Positions 25,651 through 35,665 are shown, counted from the first letter of the stretch. The stretch is DNA of 64,000 nucleotides from Pseudothauera lacus (GCF_003034845.1 NZ_PZKC01000003.1:124001-188000); one strand, 5' to 3'. Numbers and translations are program-made. Notes: generated from the sequence alone by a model not told the origin.

Positions 25651-27588
25651 ATGGAATTCATCGATCTTGCCCCGCTGCTGGGTGCCCGCGGGCGCGTGCG
25701 CCTGCCCGGCTCGAAGAGCATCTCCAACCGCGTGCTGCTGCTCGCCGCACTCGCCGAGGGTGATACCGAGATCCGCGACCTGCTTGCCTCCGATGACGTC
25801 GATCGCATGCTGGAGGCCTTGCGCACCCTTGGCGTGCGCTGGCAGCGCGGTACGGGTGACGACTACCTCGTGCAGGGTGTCGGCGGCGTCTTCCCGGTGA
25901 AGGCCGCGGAGCTCTTCCTCGGCAACGCCGGCACCGCCTTCCGTCCGCTCACCGCGGCGCTTGCACTGGCCGGCGGCGAGTACCGCCTGTCGGGCGTCGC
26001 GCGCATGCACGAGCGGCCGATCGGCGACCTGGTCGACGCCTTGCGTGAAGCCGGTGCGGCAATCGACTATCTCGGCAACGAGGGCTATCCGCCGCTCGCC
26101 ATCCATGCGGCGAGCCTGCGCACGGGCGGCGCGCTGCGCGTGCGCGGCGACGTTTCCAGCCAGTTCCTCACCGCCCTGCTGATGGCCCTGCCGCTGACCG
26201 GCGCGGAGACGGTGGTCGAGGTGGTCGGCGAGCTGATCTCCAAGCCCTACATCGCCATCACCCTTGAGTTGATGGCGCGTTTCGGCGTCGAGGTGCGGCG
26301 CGAGGGCTGGCAGCGTTTCATCGTCCCCGCGGGGGCGCGCTACCGCAGCCCGGGGACGGTATACGTCGAGGGCGACGCCTCGTCGGCGTCCTATTTTCTT
26401 GCCGCCGGGGCGATCGGCGGAGGTCCGCTGCGGGTGGAAGGTGTCGGGCGCGACAGCATTCAGGGCGACGTGCGCTTTGCCGAAGCCCTCGCCAGCATGG
26501 GCGCGCGCATCGACATGGGCGACAACTGGATCGAGGCGCGCGCACCGGCATCCGGGCGACTGCGTGCCTTTGACATGGATCTCAACCACATTCCCGATGC
26601 GGCGATGACCCTGGCGGTGGCCGCGCTGTTTGCCGACGGCCCGTGTACGCTGCGCAACATCGCCAGCTGGCGGGTCAAGGAAACCGACCGCATCGCCGCA
26701 ATGGCCTGCGAACTGCGCAAGGTCGGGGCGACGGTCGAGGAGGGCGCCGACTATCTCGTCGTGACCCCGCCGGCCGCCCTGCAGGTGGCCGCCATCGATA
26801 CCTACGACGACCACCGCATGGCGATGTGCTTCTCGCTGGTCAGTCTGGGTGGGCTGCGGGTGCGCATCAACGATCCGAAGTGCGTCAACAAGACCTTCCC
26901 GACCTACTTCGAGCGCTTTGCCGAGGTCGCGCGCACGGTACCGGTGATCGCCATCGATGGTCCGTCGGCTTCCGGCAAGGGCACGGTGGCGGCGCGGGTG
27001 GCGGCGGCGCTCGGCTGGCATTGCCTGGATAGCGGTTCGCTGTACCGCATCGTTGCGCTGGCCGGCATGCGTGCCGGTGTCGCGCTCGACGATGAGGCCG
27101 CCCTGGCGGCGCTCGCCGCAGCGCTGCCGGCGAGCTTTGCCGACGGCCGGGTGTTGCTCGACGGCGTCGATGTCAGTGCCGAGATCCGCAGCGAGGCGTG
27201 TTCGGTGGGGGCCTCGAAGGTCGCCGTGCTGCCCGCGGTGCGCGCTGCACTGCTCGATCGCCAGCGTGACTACCGCGCCGCGCCCGGGCTGGTGGCCGAG
27301 GGGCGCGACATCGGCTCGGTGATTTTCCCCGACGCCACGCTGAAGATCTTTCTCACCGCCTCTGCCGAGTCGCGCGCGCAGCGCCGCTATAAGCAGTTGA
27401 TGGAAAAGGGAATGGCTGCTAACATGGAAAGTCTTCTGCAGGATCTGCAGGAGCGGGATGCGCGCGATGCCGCCCGCCCTGTGGCGCCGCTCAAGCAACT
27501 GCCGGACGCAGTGCTCCTCGATACCACCACCATGGACGTGGAGCAGGCAGTGAGCTTCGTGCTCGAACGCGTCCCCGCAGACCGGTAG
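25651..27588 (+). CDS. aroA-cmk: Fused EPSP synthase - cytidylate kinase (AroA-Cmk)
   Basis: This is one uninterrupted frame of 645 residues. Residues 1 to about 428 are 5-enolpyruvylshikimate-3-phosphate synthase ([65 protein letters not shown]). Cytidylate kinase begins directly at about 431, with P-loop [10 protein letters not shown] (Lys443), DSGSLYRI and [13 protein letters not shown]. The aroA end and cmk start are separate genes in most relatives, with a stop codon between. Here [19 protein letters not shown] reads straight through. The product would link the shikimate pathway to CMP/dCMP phosphorylation in one chain; proteolytic separation is possible. Confidence 0.93.
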   Translation: MEFIDLAPLLGARGRVRLPGSKSISNRVLLLAALAEGDTEIRDLLASDDVDRMLEALRTLGVRWQRGTGDDYLVQGVGGVFPVKAAELFLGNAGTAFRPLTAALALAGGEYRLSGVARMHERPIGDLVDALREAGAAIDYLGNEGYPPLAIHAASLRTGGALRVRGDVSSQFLTALLMALPLTGAETVVEVVGELISKPYIAITLELMARFGVEVRREGWQRFIVPAGARYRSPGTVYVEGDASSASYFLAAGAIGGGPLRVEGVGRDSIQGDVRFAEALASMGARIDMGDNWIEARAPASGRLRAFDMDLNHIPDAAMTLAVAALFADGPCTLRNIASWRVKETDRIAAMACELRKVGATVEEGADYLVVTPPAALQVAAIDTYDDHRMAMCFSLVSLGGLRVRINDPKCVNKTFPTYFERFAEVARTVPVIAIDGPSASGKGTVAARVAAALGWHCLDSGSLYRIVALAGMRAGVALDDEAALAALAAALPASFADGRVLLDGVDVSAEIRSEACSVGASKVAVLPAVRAALLDRQRDYRAAPGLVAEGRDIGSVIFPDATLKIFLTASAESRAQRRYKQLMEKGMAANMESLLQDLQERDARDAARPVAPLKQLPDAVLLDTTTMDVEQAVSFVLERVPADR

Positions 27589-27629
27589 CGCCGGCGCGGG
27601 GGCGTTGCGTCATTTGTCGTGGCGGCAAC

Positions 27630-27689
27630 ACGGGCAGGCGCCCGTGGCCGTATCTGTCCAACCAACAATCTGGCCGCTTCGCGGCGGCC
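27630..27689 (+). promoter_or_regulatory. Structured rpsA leader without a Shine-Dalgarno
   Basis: Two short hairpins precede rpsA: ACGGGC/GCCCGT (27630-27645) and GGCCGC/GCGGCC (27672-27689). No purine-rich ribosome binding site lies before the ATG at 27708. In gammaproteobacteria, rpsA mRNA also lacks a good Shine-Dalgarno and uses folded leader hairpins for S1 autoregulation, so a similar control is plausible here. Confidence 0.42.
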
Positions 27690-27707
27690 GTGGGTCCTTT
27701 TCCATCC

Positions 27708-29414
27708 ATGTCTACTGCCTCCTCCGTTTCCGAACAGGAAAGTTTTGCCGCTCTTTTCGAAGAAAGCCTGGCCCTTCAGGAAATGCGCATCGGTGAAGTC
27801 ATCACCGCCGAAGTCGTGCGCATCGACCAGAATTTCGTGGTCGTCAATGCCGGCCTGAAGTCCGAGAGCTATGTGCCCATCGACGAGTTCCGCAACGACC
27901 ACGGCGAACTCGAAGCCAATATCGGCGATTTCGTCCACGTGGCCATCGATGCCCTGGAAGACGGCTATGGCGAGACCCGCCTGAGCCGCGACAAGGCCAA
28001 GCGCATCTCCGCCTGGAACGATCTCGAGAAGGCGCTCAACGAAGGTGCGCTGGTCAAGGGTGTGATCACCGGCCGCGTCAAGGGCGGCCTGACCGTCATG
28101 ACCAACAGCATCCGCGCCTTCCTGCCGGGTTCGCTGGTGGACATGCGTCCGGTCAAGGACACCACCCCGTACGAAGGCAAGGAATACGAATTCAAGGTCA
28201 TCAAGCTCGACCGCAAGCGCAACAACGTGGTGGTCTCCCGCCGCGCCGTGCTGGAAGAGTCGATGGGCGAAGAGCGCGAGAAGCTGCTCTCCAACCTCAA
28301 GGAAGGCGCCATCATCAAGGGTATCGTCAAGAACATCACCGACTACGGTGCGTTCGTCGACCTCGGTGGCATCGATGGCCTGCTGCACATCACCGACCTG
28401 GCCTGGCGCCGTGTCCGTCACCCGTCCGAAGTGCTCAATGTCGGTGACGAGATCGAAGCCAAGGTGCTCAAGTTCGACCAGGACAAGAACCGTGTCTCGC
28501 TGGGCCTCAAGCAGCTCGGCGAAGATCCGTGGGTCGGCATCGCCCGCCGCTACCCGCAGGGTACCCGCCTGTTCGGCAAGGTCACCAACATCACCGACTA
28601 CGGCGCCTTCGTGGAAGTCGAGCAGGGCATCGAAGGCCTGGTGCACGTCTCCGAGATGGACTGGACCAACAAGAACATCCACCCGACCAAGGTCGTCCAG
28701 CTGGGCGATGAGGTCGAAGTGATGATCCTCGACATCGACGAAGACCGCCGCCGTATCTCCCTGGGCATGAAGCAGTGCGCTGCCAACCCGTGGGAAGAGT
28801 TCAACATGAACCACAAGAAGGGCGACAAGGTCAGCGGCCAGATCAAGTCGATCACCGACTTCGGCGTGTTCATTGGCCTGGACGGCGGTATCGACGGTCT
28901 GGTGCACCTGTCCGACCTGTCGTGGAGCGAGACCGGCGAAGATGCCGTGCGCCGCTTCAAGAAGGGCGACGAGGTCGAGGCCGTGGTGCTGGCCATCGAC
29001 GTTGAGCGCGAGCGCATCTCCCTGGGCGTCAAGCAGCTCGAAGGCGACCCCTTCACCAACTTCATCGCCACCCACGAGAAGAACTCGCTGGTGCAGGGCA
29101 CCGTGAAGTCGGTCGAAGCCCGTGGTGCGGTGATCGCCCTCAACGATGACGTGGAAGGCTACCTGCGTGCTTCCGAGGCTGCCGCCCACCGCGTCGACGA
29201 CCTCACCACCGTGCTGAAGGTCGGTGACGAAGTCGAGGCCGTGATCATCAACGTCGATCGCAAGACCCGTTCGATCAGCCTGTCGATCCGTGCCAAGGAT
29301 CAGGCCGAGCAGAGCGAGGCCATGCAGAAGCTGGCTTCCGAAAGCTCCGCTGCCACCGGTACGACCAATCTGGGTGCGCTGCTGAAGGCCAAGCTGAACG
29401 AGCAGAAGCAGTAA
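27708..29414 (+). CDS. rpsA: 30S ribosomal protein S1
   Basis: This 568-residue protein has six S1 OB-fold repeats. The later ones are most alike ([60 protein letters not shown]). S1 binds mRNA and brings it to the 30S subunit. ATG 27708 ([13 protein letters not shown]) agrees with family starts; an upstream ATG at 27690 has no similarity. Codon use shifts to strongly favoured GGC, AAG and CTG codons, as expected for a highly expressed gene. ihfB follows after 11 bases. Confidence 0.98.
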   Translation: MSTASSVSEQESFAALFEESLALQEMRIGEVITAEVVRIDQNFVVVNAGLKSESYVPIDEFRNDHGELEANIGDFVHVAIDALEDGYGETRLSRDKAKRISAWNDLEKALNEGALVKGVITGRVKGGLTVMTNSIRAFLPGSLVDMRPVKDTTPYEGKEYEFKVIKLDRKRNNVVVSRRAVLEESMGEEREKLLSNLKEGAIIKGIVKNITDYGAFVDLGGIDGLLHITDLAWRRVRHPSEVLNVGDEIEAKVLKFDQDKNRVSLGLKQLGEDPWVGIARRYPQGTRLFGKVTNITDYGAFVEVEQGIEGLVHVSEMDWTNKNIHPTKVVQLGDEVEVMILDIDEDRRRISLGMKQCAANPWEEFNMNHKKGDKVSGQIKSITDFGVFIGLDGGIDGLVHLSDLSWSETGEDAVRRFKKGDEVEAVVLAIDVERERISLGVKQLEGDPFTNFIATHEKNSLVQGTVKSVEARGAVIALNDDVEGYLRASEAAAHRVDDLTTVLKVGDEVEAVIINVDRKTRSISLSIRAKDQAEQSEAMQKLASESSAATGTTNLGALLKAKLNEQKQ

Positions 29415-29425
29415 GCTGACCAGTC

Positions 29426-29710
29426 ATGACCAAATCGGAGCTGATTGCGCAGTTGGCGGCACGCTTTCCGCAGCTGATTGCAAAAGACGCCGATTACGCG
29501 GTCAAGATGATTCTCGACGCGATGACCGACGCGCTTGCGCGCGGTGATCGCATCGAGATCCGCGGCTTCGGGAGCTTCGCGCTCAACTACCGCCCGCCCC
29601 GCGTGGGCCGCAATCCCAAGTCCGGTGAGAAGGTGCACGTACCGGAAAAGTACGTGCCCCATTTCAAGGCCGGCAAGGAGTTGCGTGAGCGTGTGGATAT
29701 GGCGGGCTGA
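29426..29710 (+). CDS. ihfB: Integration host factor subunit beta
   Basis: This 94-residue DNA-bending protein of the HU/IHF family has the arm sequence [15 protein letters not shown] and the start [17 protein letters not shown] typical of IHF-beta. It pairs with IHF-alpha, encoded at 42619 in this window, and bends DNA at many promoters and recombination sites. The rpsA-ihfB order is conserved in proteobacteria. A strong terminator follows. Confidence 0.97.
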   Translation: MTKSELIAQLAARFPQLIAKDADYAVKMILDAMTDALARGDRIEIRGFGSFALNYRPPRVGRNPKSGEKVHVPEKYVPHFKAGKELRERVDMAG

Positions 29711-29743
29711 CTGCCAGGGTTGTGAAAATCCGGGAAAAGTGGG

Positions 29744-29771
29744 GAAGGCGGCGCAAGCCGCCTTCTTTTTT
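29744..29771 (+). terminator. Terminator after ihfB
   Basis: GAAGGCGGC, loop GCAA and GCCGCCTTC form a 9-base stem with a stable tetraloop, followed by six T. It ends the gyrA-to-ihfB operon and precedes lapA. Confidence 0.9.
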
Positions 29772-29797
29772 GTCCGGTGCTCGGAGATAATGAGCGG

Positions 29798-30094
29798 ATG
29801 CGACTGTTGATGTGGGTCCTCCGCCTCCTGCTGTTCTTCCTCCTGTTCGGCTTTGCGGTCAAGAACGACCATCTGGTCCGCCTGTACTTCTATTTCGGTG
29901 CCGAGTGGGAGCTGCCGCTGGTGTTCGTGATCCTGGTCATGTTCACCGCTGGTGCACTGCTGGGTGTCACCGCCACCTTTGGCGCCTTGCTGCGCCAGCG
30001 CCGCGAGATCGGCCGCCTGCGGCGCCAGATCGCCCGCAGCGAGCGCGAACGCCCCGCCACCGCGGCTGACGGACAGGCCCCTGAGGCCTACTGA
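29798..30094 (+). CDS. lapA: LapA family inner-membrane protein (DUF1049)
   Basis: This 98-residue protein has two membrane segments (about 3-20 and 40-62) and a basic, helical cytoplasmic tail (LLRQRREIGRLRRQIA). It matches the LapA/YciS family, which works with LapB in lipopolysaccharide assembly. ATG 29798 gives the family start MRLLMWVLR and has GGAG upstream. lapB follows after five bases. Confidence 0.85.
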   Translation: MRLLMWVLRLLLFFLLFGFAVKNDHLVRLYFYFGAEWELPLVFVILVMFTAGALLGVTATFGALLRQRREIGRLRRQIARSERERPATAADGQAPEAY

Positions 30095-30099
30095 ACGGA

Positions 30100-31275
30100 A
30101 TGGAAATCGAATTCTGGTGGCTGCTCGCCCTGCCGCTGTTCTTCGGGCTCGGCTGGCTGGCCGCGCGCATCGACATCCGTCAGGTCGTCCATGAATCGCG
30201 CGCGTTGCCGCGCTCCTACCTGAACGGCATCAACTTCCTGCTCAACGAGCAGCAGGACAAGGCCATCGACGCCTTCATCGAGGCGGTCAAGATCGACCCC
30301 CACACCATCGAGCTGCACTTCGCCCTCGGCAGCCTGTTCCGCCGCCGCGGCGAGACCGATCGTGCCATCCGCATGCACCAGAATCTCGTCGATCGCGAGG
30401 ATCTCAGCGAGGAGCAGCGCCTGCAGGCGCTCGGCGAACTGGGGCAGGACTTCCTCAAGGCCGGCCTCCTGGATCGCGCCGAGGCGGTTTTCGTCAAGCT
30501 GCGCGGCACCCGTCTGAACGACGTTGCGCTGCGTTACCTGCTGGAGATCTATCAGCAAGAGAAGGAGTGGGCGCGCGCCATCGAGGTGGCCCGTGCGCTC
30601 CCCGACCACGAGAGTGTGCTGTGGCGCACCGAAGTGGCCAACTTCCATTGCGAGCTGGCTACCGCCGCGCTTGCCGATTCGCGTCACGAGGAGGCCCGCA
30701 GGGCGGTCGATGAGGCGCTGGCGATCAATCGCGGCTGCGTGCGCGCCAGTCTCATCCTCGGCGACATCCATGCTGCCGAGGGTCGCGACGAGGATGCCCT
30801 TGATGCATGGAAGCGGGTGGAGAGCCAGAACCCGGTCTATCTTGCCCTGGCCGCCGAGCGTGCCATGGATGCCTACCGCCGTCTTGGCCGCGTCGAACAG
30901 GGCAACGTGCTGCTGCGTTCGTGGCTGCAGCGCCATGCCTCGCTGGATCTGCTCGACCGTGTTTTCCAGTGGGAGCTGGAGTCGCGCGGGGCAAAGGCGG
31001 CCTATGACCTGGTGCGCGAGGAGCTGCGCCGCAACCCCACCCTGCTCGGGCTTGACAAGCTGCTCGAGGCGGCGCTGATCAACGCTCCCAGCGAGCAGCG
31101 CGGCGACATCGAGCTGGTCAAGCAGCTCATCCACGGCCACACCCGCAAGGTTGCGCGCTACCGTTGCGATGCCTGCGGCTTCAAGGCCCGCCAGTTCCAC
31201 TGGCGCTGCCCGGCCTGCGGTGGCTGGGAAACCTACCCGCCGCGGCGCACCGAGGAATTCGATCTGGCGCCGTGA
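30100..31275 (+). CDS. lapB: Lipopolysaccharide assembly protein B
   Basis: This 391-residue protein has an N-terminal membrane anchor (WWLLALPLFFGLGWLAARID), nine or so tetratricopeptide repeats and a C-terminal rubredoxin-like knuckle (CDACGF from Cys356, then CPACGGWE). In Escherichia coli LapB recruits LpxC to FtsH for degradation and so limits lipid A synthesis. The rubredoxin part sits on the TPRs and is needed for function. It is tightly linked to lapA, as in other proteobacteria. Confidence 0.95.
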   Translation: MEIEFWWLLALPLFFGLGWLAARIDIRQVVHESRALPRSYLNGINFLLNEQQDKAIDAFIEAVKIDPHTIELHFALGSLFRRRGETDRAIRMHQNLVDREDLSEEQRLQALGELGQDFLKAGLLDRAEAVFVKLRGTRLNDVALRYLLEIYQQEKEWARAIEVARALPDHESVLWRTEVANFHCELATAALADSRHEEARRAVDEALAINRGCVRASLILGDIHAAEGRDEDALDAWKRVESQNPVYLALAAERAMDAYRRLGRVEQGNVLLRSWLQRHASLDLLDRVFQWELESRGAKAAYDLVREELRRNPTLLGLDKLLEAALINAPSEQRGDIELVKQLIHGHTRKVARYRCDACGFKARQFHWRCPACGGWETYPPRRTEEFDLAP

Positions 31276-31347
31276 GTGCCCTCCGGCGCTCGCCGCGGCG
31301 GCCGTCCGGGGGTAAGATCGGGCGCATTGCCCGAACACGGAAGCGAC

Positions 31348-32238
31348 ATGGAATTCAAGACCCTCGAAGACTACGTCGGCCACACGCCGCTGGTCCGTCT
31401 CAAGCGCATCAACGCGGGGCGCAACAACGTCATCCTCGCCAAGCTCGAAGGCAACAACCCCGCCGGGTCGGTCAAGGACCGCCCGGCGCTGTCGATGATC
31501 ATGCGCGCCGAGGCGCGCGGCGACATCCGTCCGGGTGACACCCTCATCGAGGCTACCAGCGGCAACACCGGCATTGCGCTGGCAATGGCCGCCGCGATGC
31601 GCGGCTACCGCATGATCCTGGTGATGCCGGAGAACCAGAGCGTCGAGCGCCGCCAGAGCATGCGTGCCTTCGGTGCCGAGCTGGTGCTGACCGCCCGCGA
31701 GGGCGGCATGGAAATGGCCCGCGACGTAGCCGAACAGATGCGTGACGAGGGGCAGGGCATCATCCTCGATCAGTTCGCCAATCCCGACAATCCACTCGCC
31801 CACTACGAAGGTACCGGCCCCGAGCTGTGGGAGCAGACCGGCGGCACGATCACCCACTTCGTCAGCAGCATGGGTACCACCGGAACCATCATGGGTACCT
31901 CGCGTTTCCTCAAGGAGCGCAATCCGGCAGTGCAGATCATCGGCTGCCAGCCGGAGGAGGGTGCGCAGATTCCAGGTATCCGCAAGTGGCCGGAGGCCTA
32001 CCTGCCGAAGATCTACGAGAAGCCGCGGGTCGACCGCCTGGAGTACGTCAGCCAGGCCGACGCCGAGGAGATGACGCGCCGGCTGGCGCGCGAGGAGGGC
32101 ATCTTCGCCGGCATCTCCTCCGGGGGGGCGATCCACGTCGCCCTGCGCCTGGCCACCGAAGTGGAAGACGCGGTGATTGTCACCATCGTCTGCGACCGTG
32201 GTGACCGTTACCTGTCCACCGGCGTCTTCCCCGGCTGA
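31348..32238 (+). CDS. cysM: Cysteine synthase B
   Basis: This 296-residue PLP enzyme makes cysteine from O-acetylserine, with sulfide or thiosulfate as the sulfur source. The PLP lysine lies in NPAGSVKDRPA (Lys43). TSGNTGIALAMAAAMRG and SSMGTTGTIMGTSRFLK follow. The short start MEFKTLEDYVGHTPLVRL fits CysM rather than CysK. GGAAG precedes the ATG. The next gene begins four bases after the stop codon. Confidence 0.95.
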   Translation: MEFKTLEDYVGHTPLVRLKRINAGRNNVILAKLEGNNPAGSVKDRPALSMIMRAEARGDIRPGDTLIEATSGNTGIALAMAAAMRGYRMILVMPENQSVERRQSMRAFGAELVLTAREGGMEMARDVAEQMRDEGQGIILDQFANPDNPLAHYEGTGPELWEQTGGTITHFVSSMGTTGTIMGTSRFLKERNPAVQIIGCQPEEGAQIPGIRKWPEAYLPKIYEKPRVDRLEYVSQADAEEMTRRLAREEGIFAGISSGGAIHVALRLATEVEDAVIVTIVCDRGDRYLSTGVFPG

Positions 32239-32242
32239 GCGC

Positions 32243-34216
32243 ATGGTGGCGGCTGTGCGTGCGGCCGCCGTCGCCATCTTTCTCGCCTGCGCCTGGGGCA
32301 GCGCTGCCGAGGCGCGCAGCCTGACGGTCGACATCGGCCGTCTCACCCATCCGCAGTTGCGCGCCGAAGAGCTGCAGATGCGCCTCGACGGCGCTGGCGG
32401 TGCGCAACTGCGCGCCGCACGCCTCGCCGTGGAGGCGCAGGCGGTCGATGCCGTGGCGCTGGAGTGCGCACACCTGAGTCTGGTCGATGACCGCCTGCGC
32501 TGTGTCGACGGCCGCCTGGAAGCGGCCGGCATGCTGCTTGGCGATGCGCTGCAGCTGGCTGCCGATCTGGCCCGCCAGGATCTGCGTGTCGATGCACGCC
32601 TCGCTGGCGGTGGCCAGTTGACCGTCGAGGTGGCGGAGGCGGCACGGCTGCGCGCGCGCCTGGAGGCGCTGCCGCTGGCCGCCGTGCACGCCTATTGGCC
32701 GCAACTGGCGCAATGGCAGGTGAGTGGCAGCGTCGATGGCGGCCTTGAGCTGTCCGCCGCTGCGGCGCAGTGGTCGGTGCAGGTGCGTGAACTCGCCTTC
32801 GGCTCCGCCGACGGCCTGCAGGCCGCAGAAGGGGTCGCACTCAGCCTGCAGGGCGGGGGCGAGGCCGCCGCGCAGGGCTGGCATTGGCGTGGGGCGCTGG
32901 CATGGACGGCGGGCGAGGCCTACCTGCATCCGCTCTATCTCACTGCCGGTGCCCGCAGCAGCGCCAACGGCCGCATGGTCGACGGCGTGCTGCATGTCGA
33001 TGCACTGTCCGCGCACCTGGAGGGCGTGGAGCGGATCGATGCGCGGGGGCGTTACGACCTGCGTGCGCAGGTACTGGAGGAGCTTGCGCTGAGCGTGTCG
33101 ATGGCCGACCTGGCGGTCATCGGGCCGCGTTACCTTGCCCCCGTATTGCTGCCGGCACAGGCCGACGGGCTGATCTTTGCCGGGCACGCCAGCGGCGGGG
33201 TGGTGATCGAGCACGGGGAGCTGCAGGCCATCGATCTCGCCGTCGACGCGGCCGGCCTGAGCCTGGCCGACGGCGCGCTGGCCTTCGGACCGGTGAGCGG
33301 TGCGCTGCCCTGGCGTGCGGCGTTGCCGACGCGCATCGTGCTCGATGTGGGCGGCGGGCGCTGGCAGAAGCTTGCTCTCGGGGCCTTTACGGTTGATGCC
33401 CGGGCCCATGGTGGCGAGGTGGTGCTGGAGGCCCTGCGCATCCCGCTGCTCGACGGCGCCCTGGCGTTTTCGGATCTGCGCCTGCAGCGTCGCGAGGATG
33501 GCTGGCATGGTGGCGGCAGCGTGGTCGTCGAGCCGATTGCCATGCCCCTGCTGAGCGTTGCCCTGGGGATGCCGGAAATGGCCGGCGTGCTGTCCGCGTC
33601 ATTGCCCGGGCTGCGCGTCGATCCCGGCGAGATCGTCCTCGACGGGGCACTGGTGGTGTCGGTGTTCGATGGCTACCTGATGGTCACCGGCCTGCGCGTG
33701 CGCGAGCCTTTCGGCGTGGCCTCGCATCTGGTCGCCGACATTGATGCGCGCAACATCGATCTTGCCCAGCTCACCGAAACCTTCTCCTTCGGCAGCGTCA
33801 GCGGCCATGTCGATGCGCACCTGCTCGGCCTCGAGCTGGTGCGCTGGCGCCCGGTGCGCTTCGATGCGCGGGTGGCCAGCAGCCCCGGGCGCTATCCACG
33901 GCGGATCAGCCAGCGCGCCGTGCAGAACATCGGCGCGCTTGGCGGCGCAGGGGCGATGGCAGCCATCCAGCGCAGCCTGCTGGGCTTCTTCGATTCCTTC
34001 GGCTACCGCGAGATCGGCCTGTCCTGCGTCCTGCGCGCCGGCGTATGCGTGATGGGCGGGCTCGATCAGCGTCCCGGCGGCGGCTATGCGCTGGTGCGTG
34101 GCGGCGGCATCCCGGCGCTCAATGTCATCGGCTACAATCGGCGCGTGGACTGGCACGAGCTGGTCGACCGGCTGCAGCGCGTGATTGCTTCCAACGCCGC
34201 ACCGGAGATCCGCTAG
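32243..34216 (+). CDS. ydbH: YdbH-like AsmA-family protein
   Basis: This 657-residue protein has a signal or anchor at the N-terminus (VRAAAVAIFLACAWGSAAEA) and a long, beta-rich body. The C-terminal region SQRAVQNIGALGGAGAMAAI and SFGYREIGLSCVLRAGVCVM matches the YdbH end. It is followed by ynbE and ydbL, as in Escherichia coli. There YdbH acts with TamB and YhdP in moving phospholipids to the outer membrane, and YnbE is its outer-membrane lipoprotein partner. ATG 32243 is preferred; the frame is open upstream into cysM. The start site is the least certain part. Confidence 0.85.
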   Translation: MVAAVRAAAVAIFLACAWGSAAEARSLTVDIGRLTHPQLRAEELQMRLDGAGGAQLRAARLAVEAQAVDAVALECAHLSLVDDRLRCVDGRLEAAGMLLGDALQLAADLARQDLRVDARLAGGGQLTVEVAEAARLRARLEALPLAAVHAYWPQLAQWQVSGSVDGGLELSAAAAQWSVQVRELAFGSADGLQAAEGVALSLQGGGEAAAQGWHWRGALAWTAGEAYLHPLYLTAGARSSANGRMVDGVLHVDALSAHLEGVERIDARGRYDLRAQVLEELALSVSMADLAVIGPRYLAPVLLPAQADGLIFAGHASGGVVIEHGELQAIDLAVDAAGLSLADGALAFGPVSGALPWRAALPTRIVLDVGGGRWQKLALGAFTVDARAHGGEVVLEALRIPLLDGALAFSDLRLQRREDGWHGGGSVVVEPIAMPLLSVALGMPEMAGVLSASLPGLRVDPGEIVLDGALVVSVFDGYLMVTGLRVREPFGVASHLVADIDARNIDLAQLTETFSFGSVSGHVDAHLLGLELVRWRPVRFDARVASSPGRYPRRISQRAVQNIGALGGAGAMAAIQRSLLGFFDSFGYREIGLSCVLRAGVCVMGGLDQRPGGGYALVRGGGIPALNVIGYNRRVDWHELVDRLQRVIASNAAPEIR

Positions 34217-34258
34217 CGCCACGGTCCCGTCCGTCCTTCCGACAGCCGAGGTGTATCC

Positions 34259-34441
34259 ATGCGTCACACCCTGCGCCTGAGCCTGCTTGCCGCCATGCTG
34301 GCGGTGAGTACTGCCTGCGTCACCATCAACATCTATTTCCCCGCTGCCGCCGCCGAGAAGGCCGCTGACCGCATCATCGACGAGGTCTGGCAACTGCGCG
34401 AAGGCGCCGCTGCCCAGCCTGCCAACGGAGAGCGCCAATGA
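34259..34441 (+). CDS. ynbE: YnbE family lipoprotein
   Basis: This 60-residue lipoprotein has a signal peptide ending at a lipobox (VSTAC, Cys21 as the lipidated residue). It continues VTINIYFPAAAAEKAADRII, the characteristic YnbE core. Its C-terminal part is short and charged. In Escherichia coli it extends the YdbH beta-groove at the outer membrane. Its stop codon overlaps the ydbL start (ATGA). Confidence 0.9.
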   Translation: MRHTLRLSLLAAMLAVSTACVTINIYFPAAAAEKAADRIIDEVWQLREGAAAQPANGERQ

Positions 34442-34860
34442 AGATCCACGCCATGCTGCGCGCGGCGCTTGCCGCACTGTTCCTCGCCTTTGCCGGTGTC
34501 GCCGCGGCGCAGGGCAATCTGGAGATCAATACGCCGGCGATCACCGCCCTGCAGCAATCGATGCAGCAGCGCCATGCCCAGCTCGCGCCGCTGTATGCCT
34601 CCGGTGCGGTGGGGCTGGCCCGCGATGGCACCGTGGCGCTGCGCGACGCCTCCAGCGTGCCGCTCGCCCAGCGTGGCCAGATCAATGGCCTGATCGCTGC
34701 GGAGAATGCCGACCGTGCCGCGCTGTATCGTGAGATCGCCCGCGCCAACGGCCATCCGGAGTGGGAGGCCGACGTGCGTGCCACCTTCGCCCAGCGCTGG
34801 ATCGATCGTGCCCAGCCGGGCTGGTGGGTGCAGGGCGGCGGTGGCTGGGTGAAGAAGTGA
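34438..34860 (+). CDS. ydbL: YdbL family protein (DUF1318)
   Basis: This 140-residue secreted protein has a signal peptide (MLRAALAALFLAFAGVAAAQ) and the DUF1318 body with SMQQRHAQLAPLYASGAVGL and IAAENADRAALYREIARANG. It is the third gene of the ydbH-ynbE-ydbL set and is thought to tune formation of the YdbH-YnbE bridge in the periplasm. It overlaps ynbE by four bases and the following exonuclease gene starts with GTG inside its stop region. Confidence 0.9.
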   Translation: MKIHAMLRAALAALFLAFAGVAAAQGNLEINTPAITALQQSMQQRHAQLAPLYASGAVGLARDGTVALRDASSVPLAQRGQINGLIAAENADRAALYREIARANGHPEWEADVRATFAQRWIDRAQPGWWVQGGGGWVKK

Positions 34861-35657
34861 CGCCTGTCCTGGTCTTCGACATCGAGACCATCCCCGATGT
34901 CGCCGGGGTGCGTGCCCTCAACGGGCTGCCGGCCGAGCTCTCCGACTACGAGGTCGCCGAGTTTGCCTTCCAGCAGCGCCGCGCGAGCAACGGCAGCGAT
35001 TTCCTCCAGCACCACCTGCATCGCGTGGTCACCATTTCCTGTGTGCTGCGCGATGCCAGCCAGTTCCGCGTGTTCTCGCTGTCGGAACCCGATGCCGCCG
35101 AAGGGCAGATCATCCAGCGCTTCTTCGACGGCATCGAGCGCTACACCCCGCAGATCATTTCCTGGAACGGCGGCGGCTTCGACCTGCCGGTGCTGCACTA
35201 CCGCGGCCTCATCCACGGGGTCAGCGCGCCGCGCTACTGGGACATGGGCGAGGGTGACTACCATGACTCGCGCGACTTCAAGTGGAACAACTACATCAGT
35301 CGCTACCACCAGCGCCATCTCGACCTGATGGACCTGCTGGCGCTGTACCAGCCGCGTGCCAATGCGCCGCTCGACGAGATCGCCAAGCTGATGGGCTATC
35401 CCGGCAAGCTGGGGATGGACGGCGGTGCGGTATGGCAGGCCTGGCAGGACGGCAAGGCCGCCGAGATTCGCGACTACTGCGAGACCGACGTGGTCAATAC
35501 CTATCTCGTGTACCTCGGTTTCCAGCGCATGCGGGGACACCTCGATGCGGCGGCGTGGGCGGCGGAAGTGGCCGTGGTGCGCGAAGCGCTGGCGCGCATC
35601 GATGCGCCGCACTGGCGCGAATACCTGACGGCGTGGGGGCAATCGCCGGGGCAGTGA
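34857..35657 (+). CDS. Predicted PolB-like 3'-5' exonuclease
   Basis: This 266-residue DnaQ-fold protein carries Exo I FDIETIPD (Asp and Glu metal ligands), Exo II SWNGGGFDLPVL and Exo III YCETDVVNTYLVY. It belongs to the stand-alone PolB-like exonuclease family often annotated near polysaccharide genes. The start is taken as GTG 34857, overlapping the ydbL stop, because VLVFDIETIPD begins six codons later. It lacks polymerase domains. A clear promoter for tRNA-Val begins nine bases after the stop codon. Confidence 0.88.
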   Translation: MTPVLVFDIETIPDVAGVRALNGLPAELSDYEVAEFAFQQRRASNGSDFLQHHLHRVVTISCVLRDASQFRVFSLSEPDAAEGQIIQRFFDGIERYTPQIISWNGGGFDLPVLHYRGLIHGVSAPRYWDMGEGDYHDSRDFKWNNYISRYHQRHLDLMDLLALYQPRANAPLDEIAKLMGYPGKLGMDGGAVWQAWQDGKAAEIRDYCETDVVNTYLVYLGFQRMRGHLDAAAWAAEVAVVREALARIDAPHWREYLTAWGQSPGQ

Positions 35658-35665
35658 AAAAGTGC

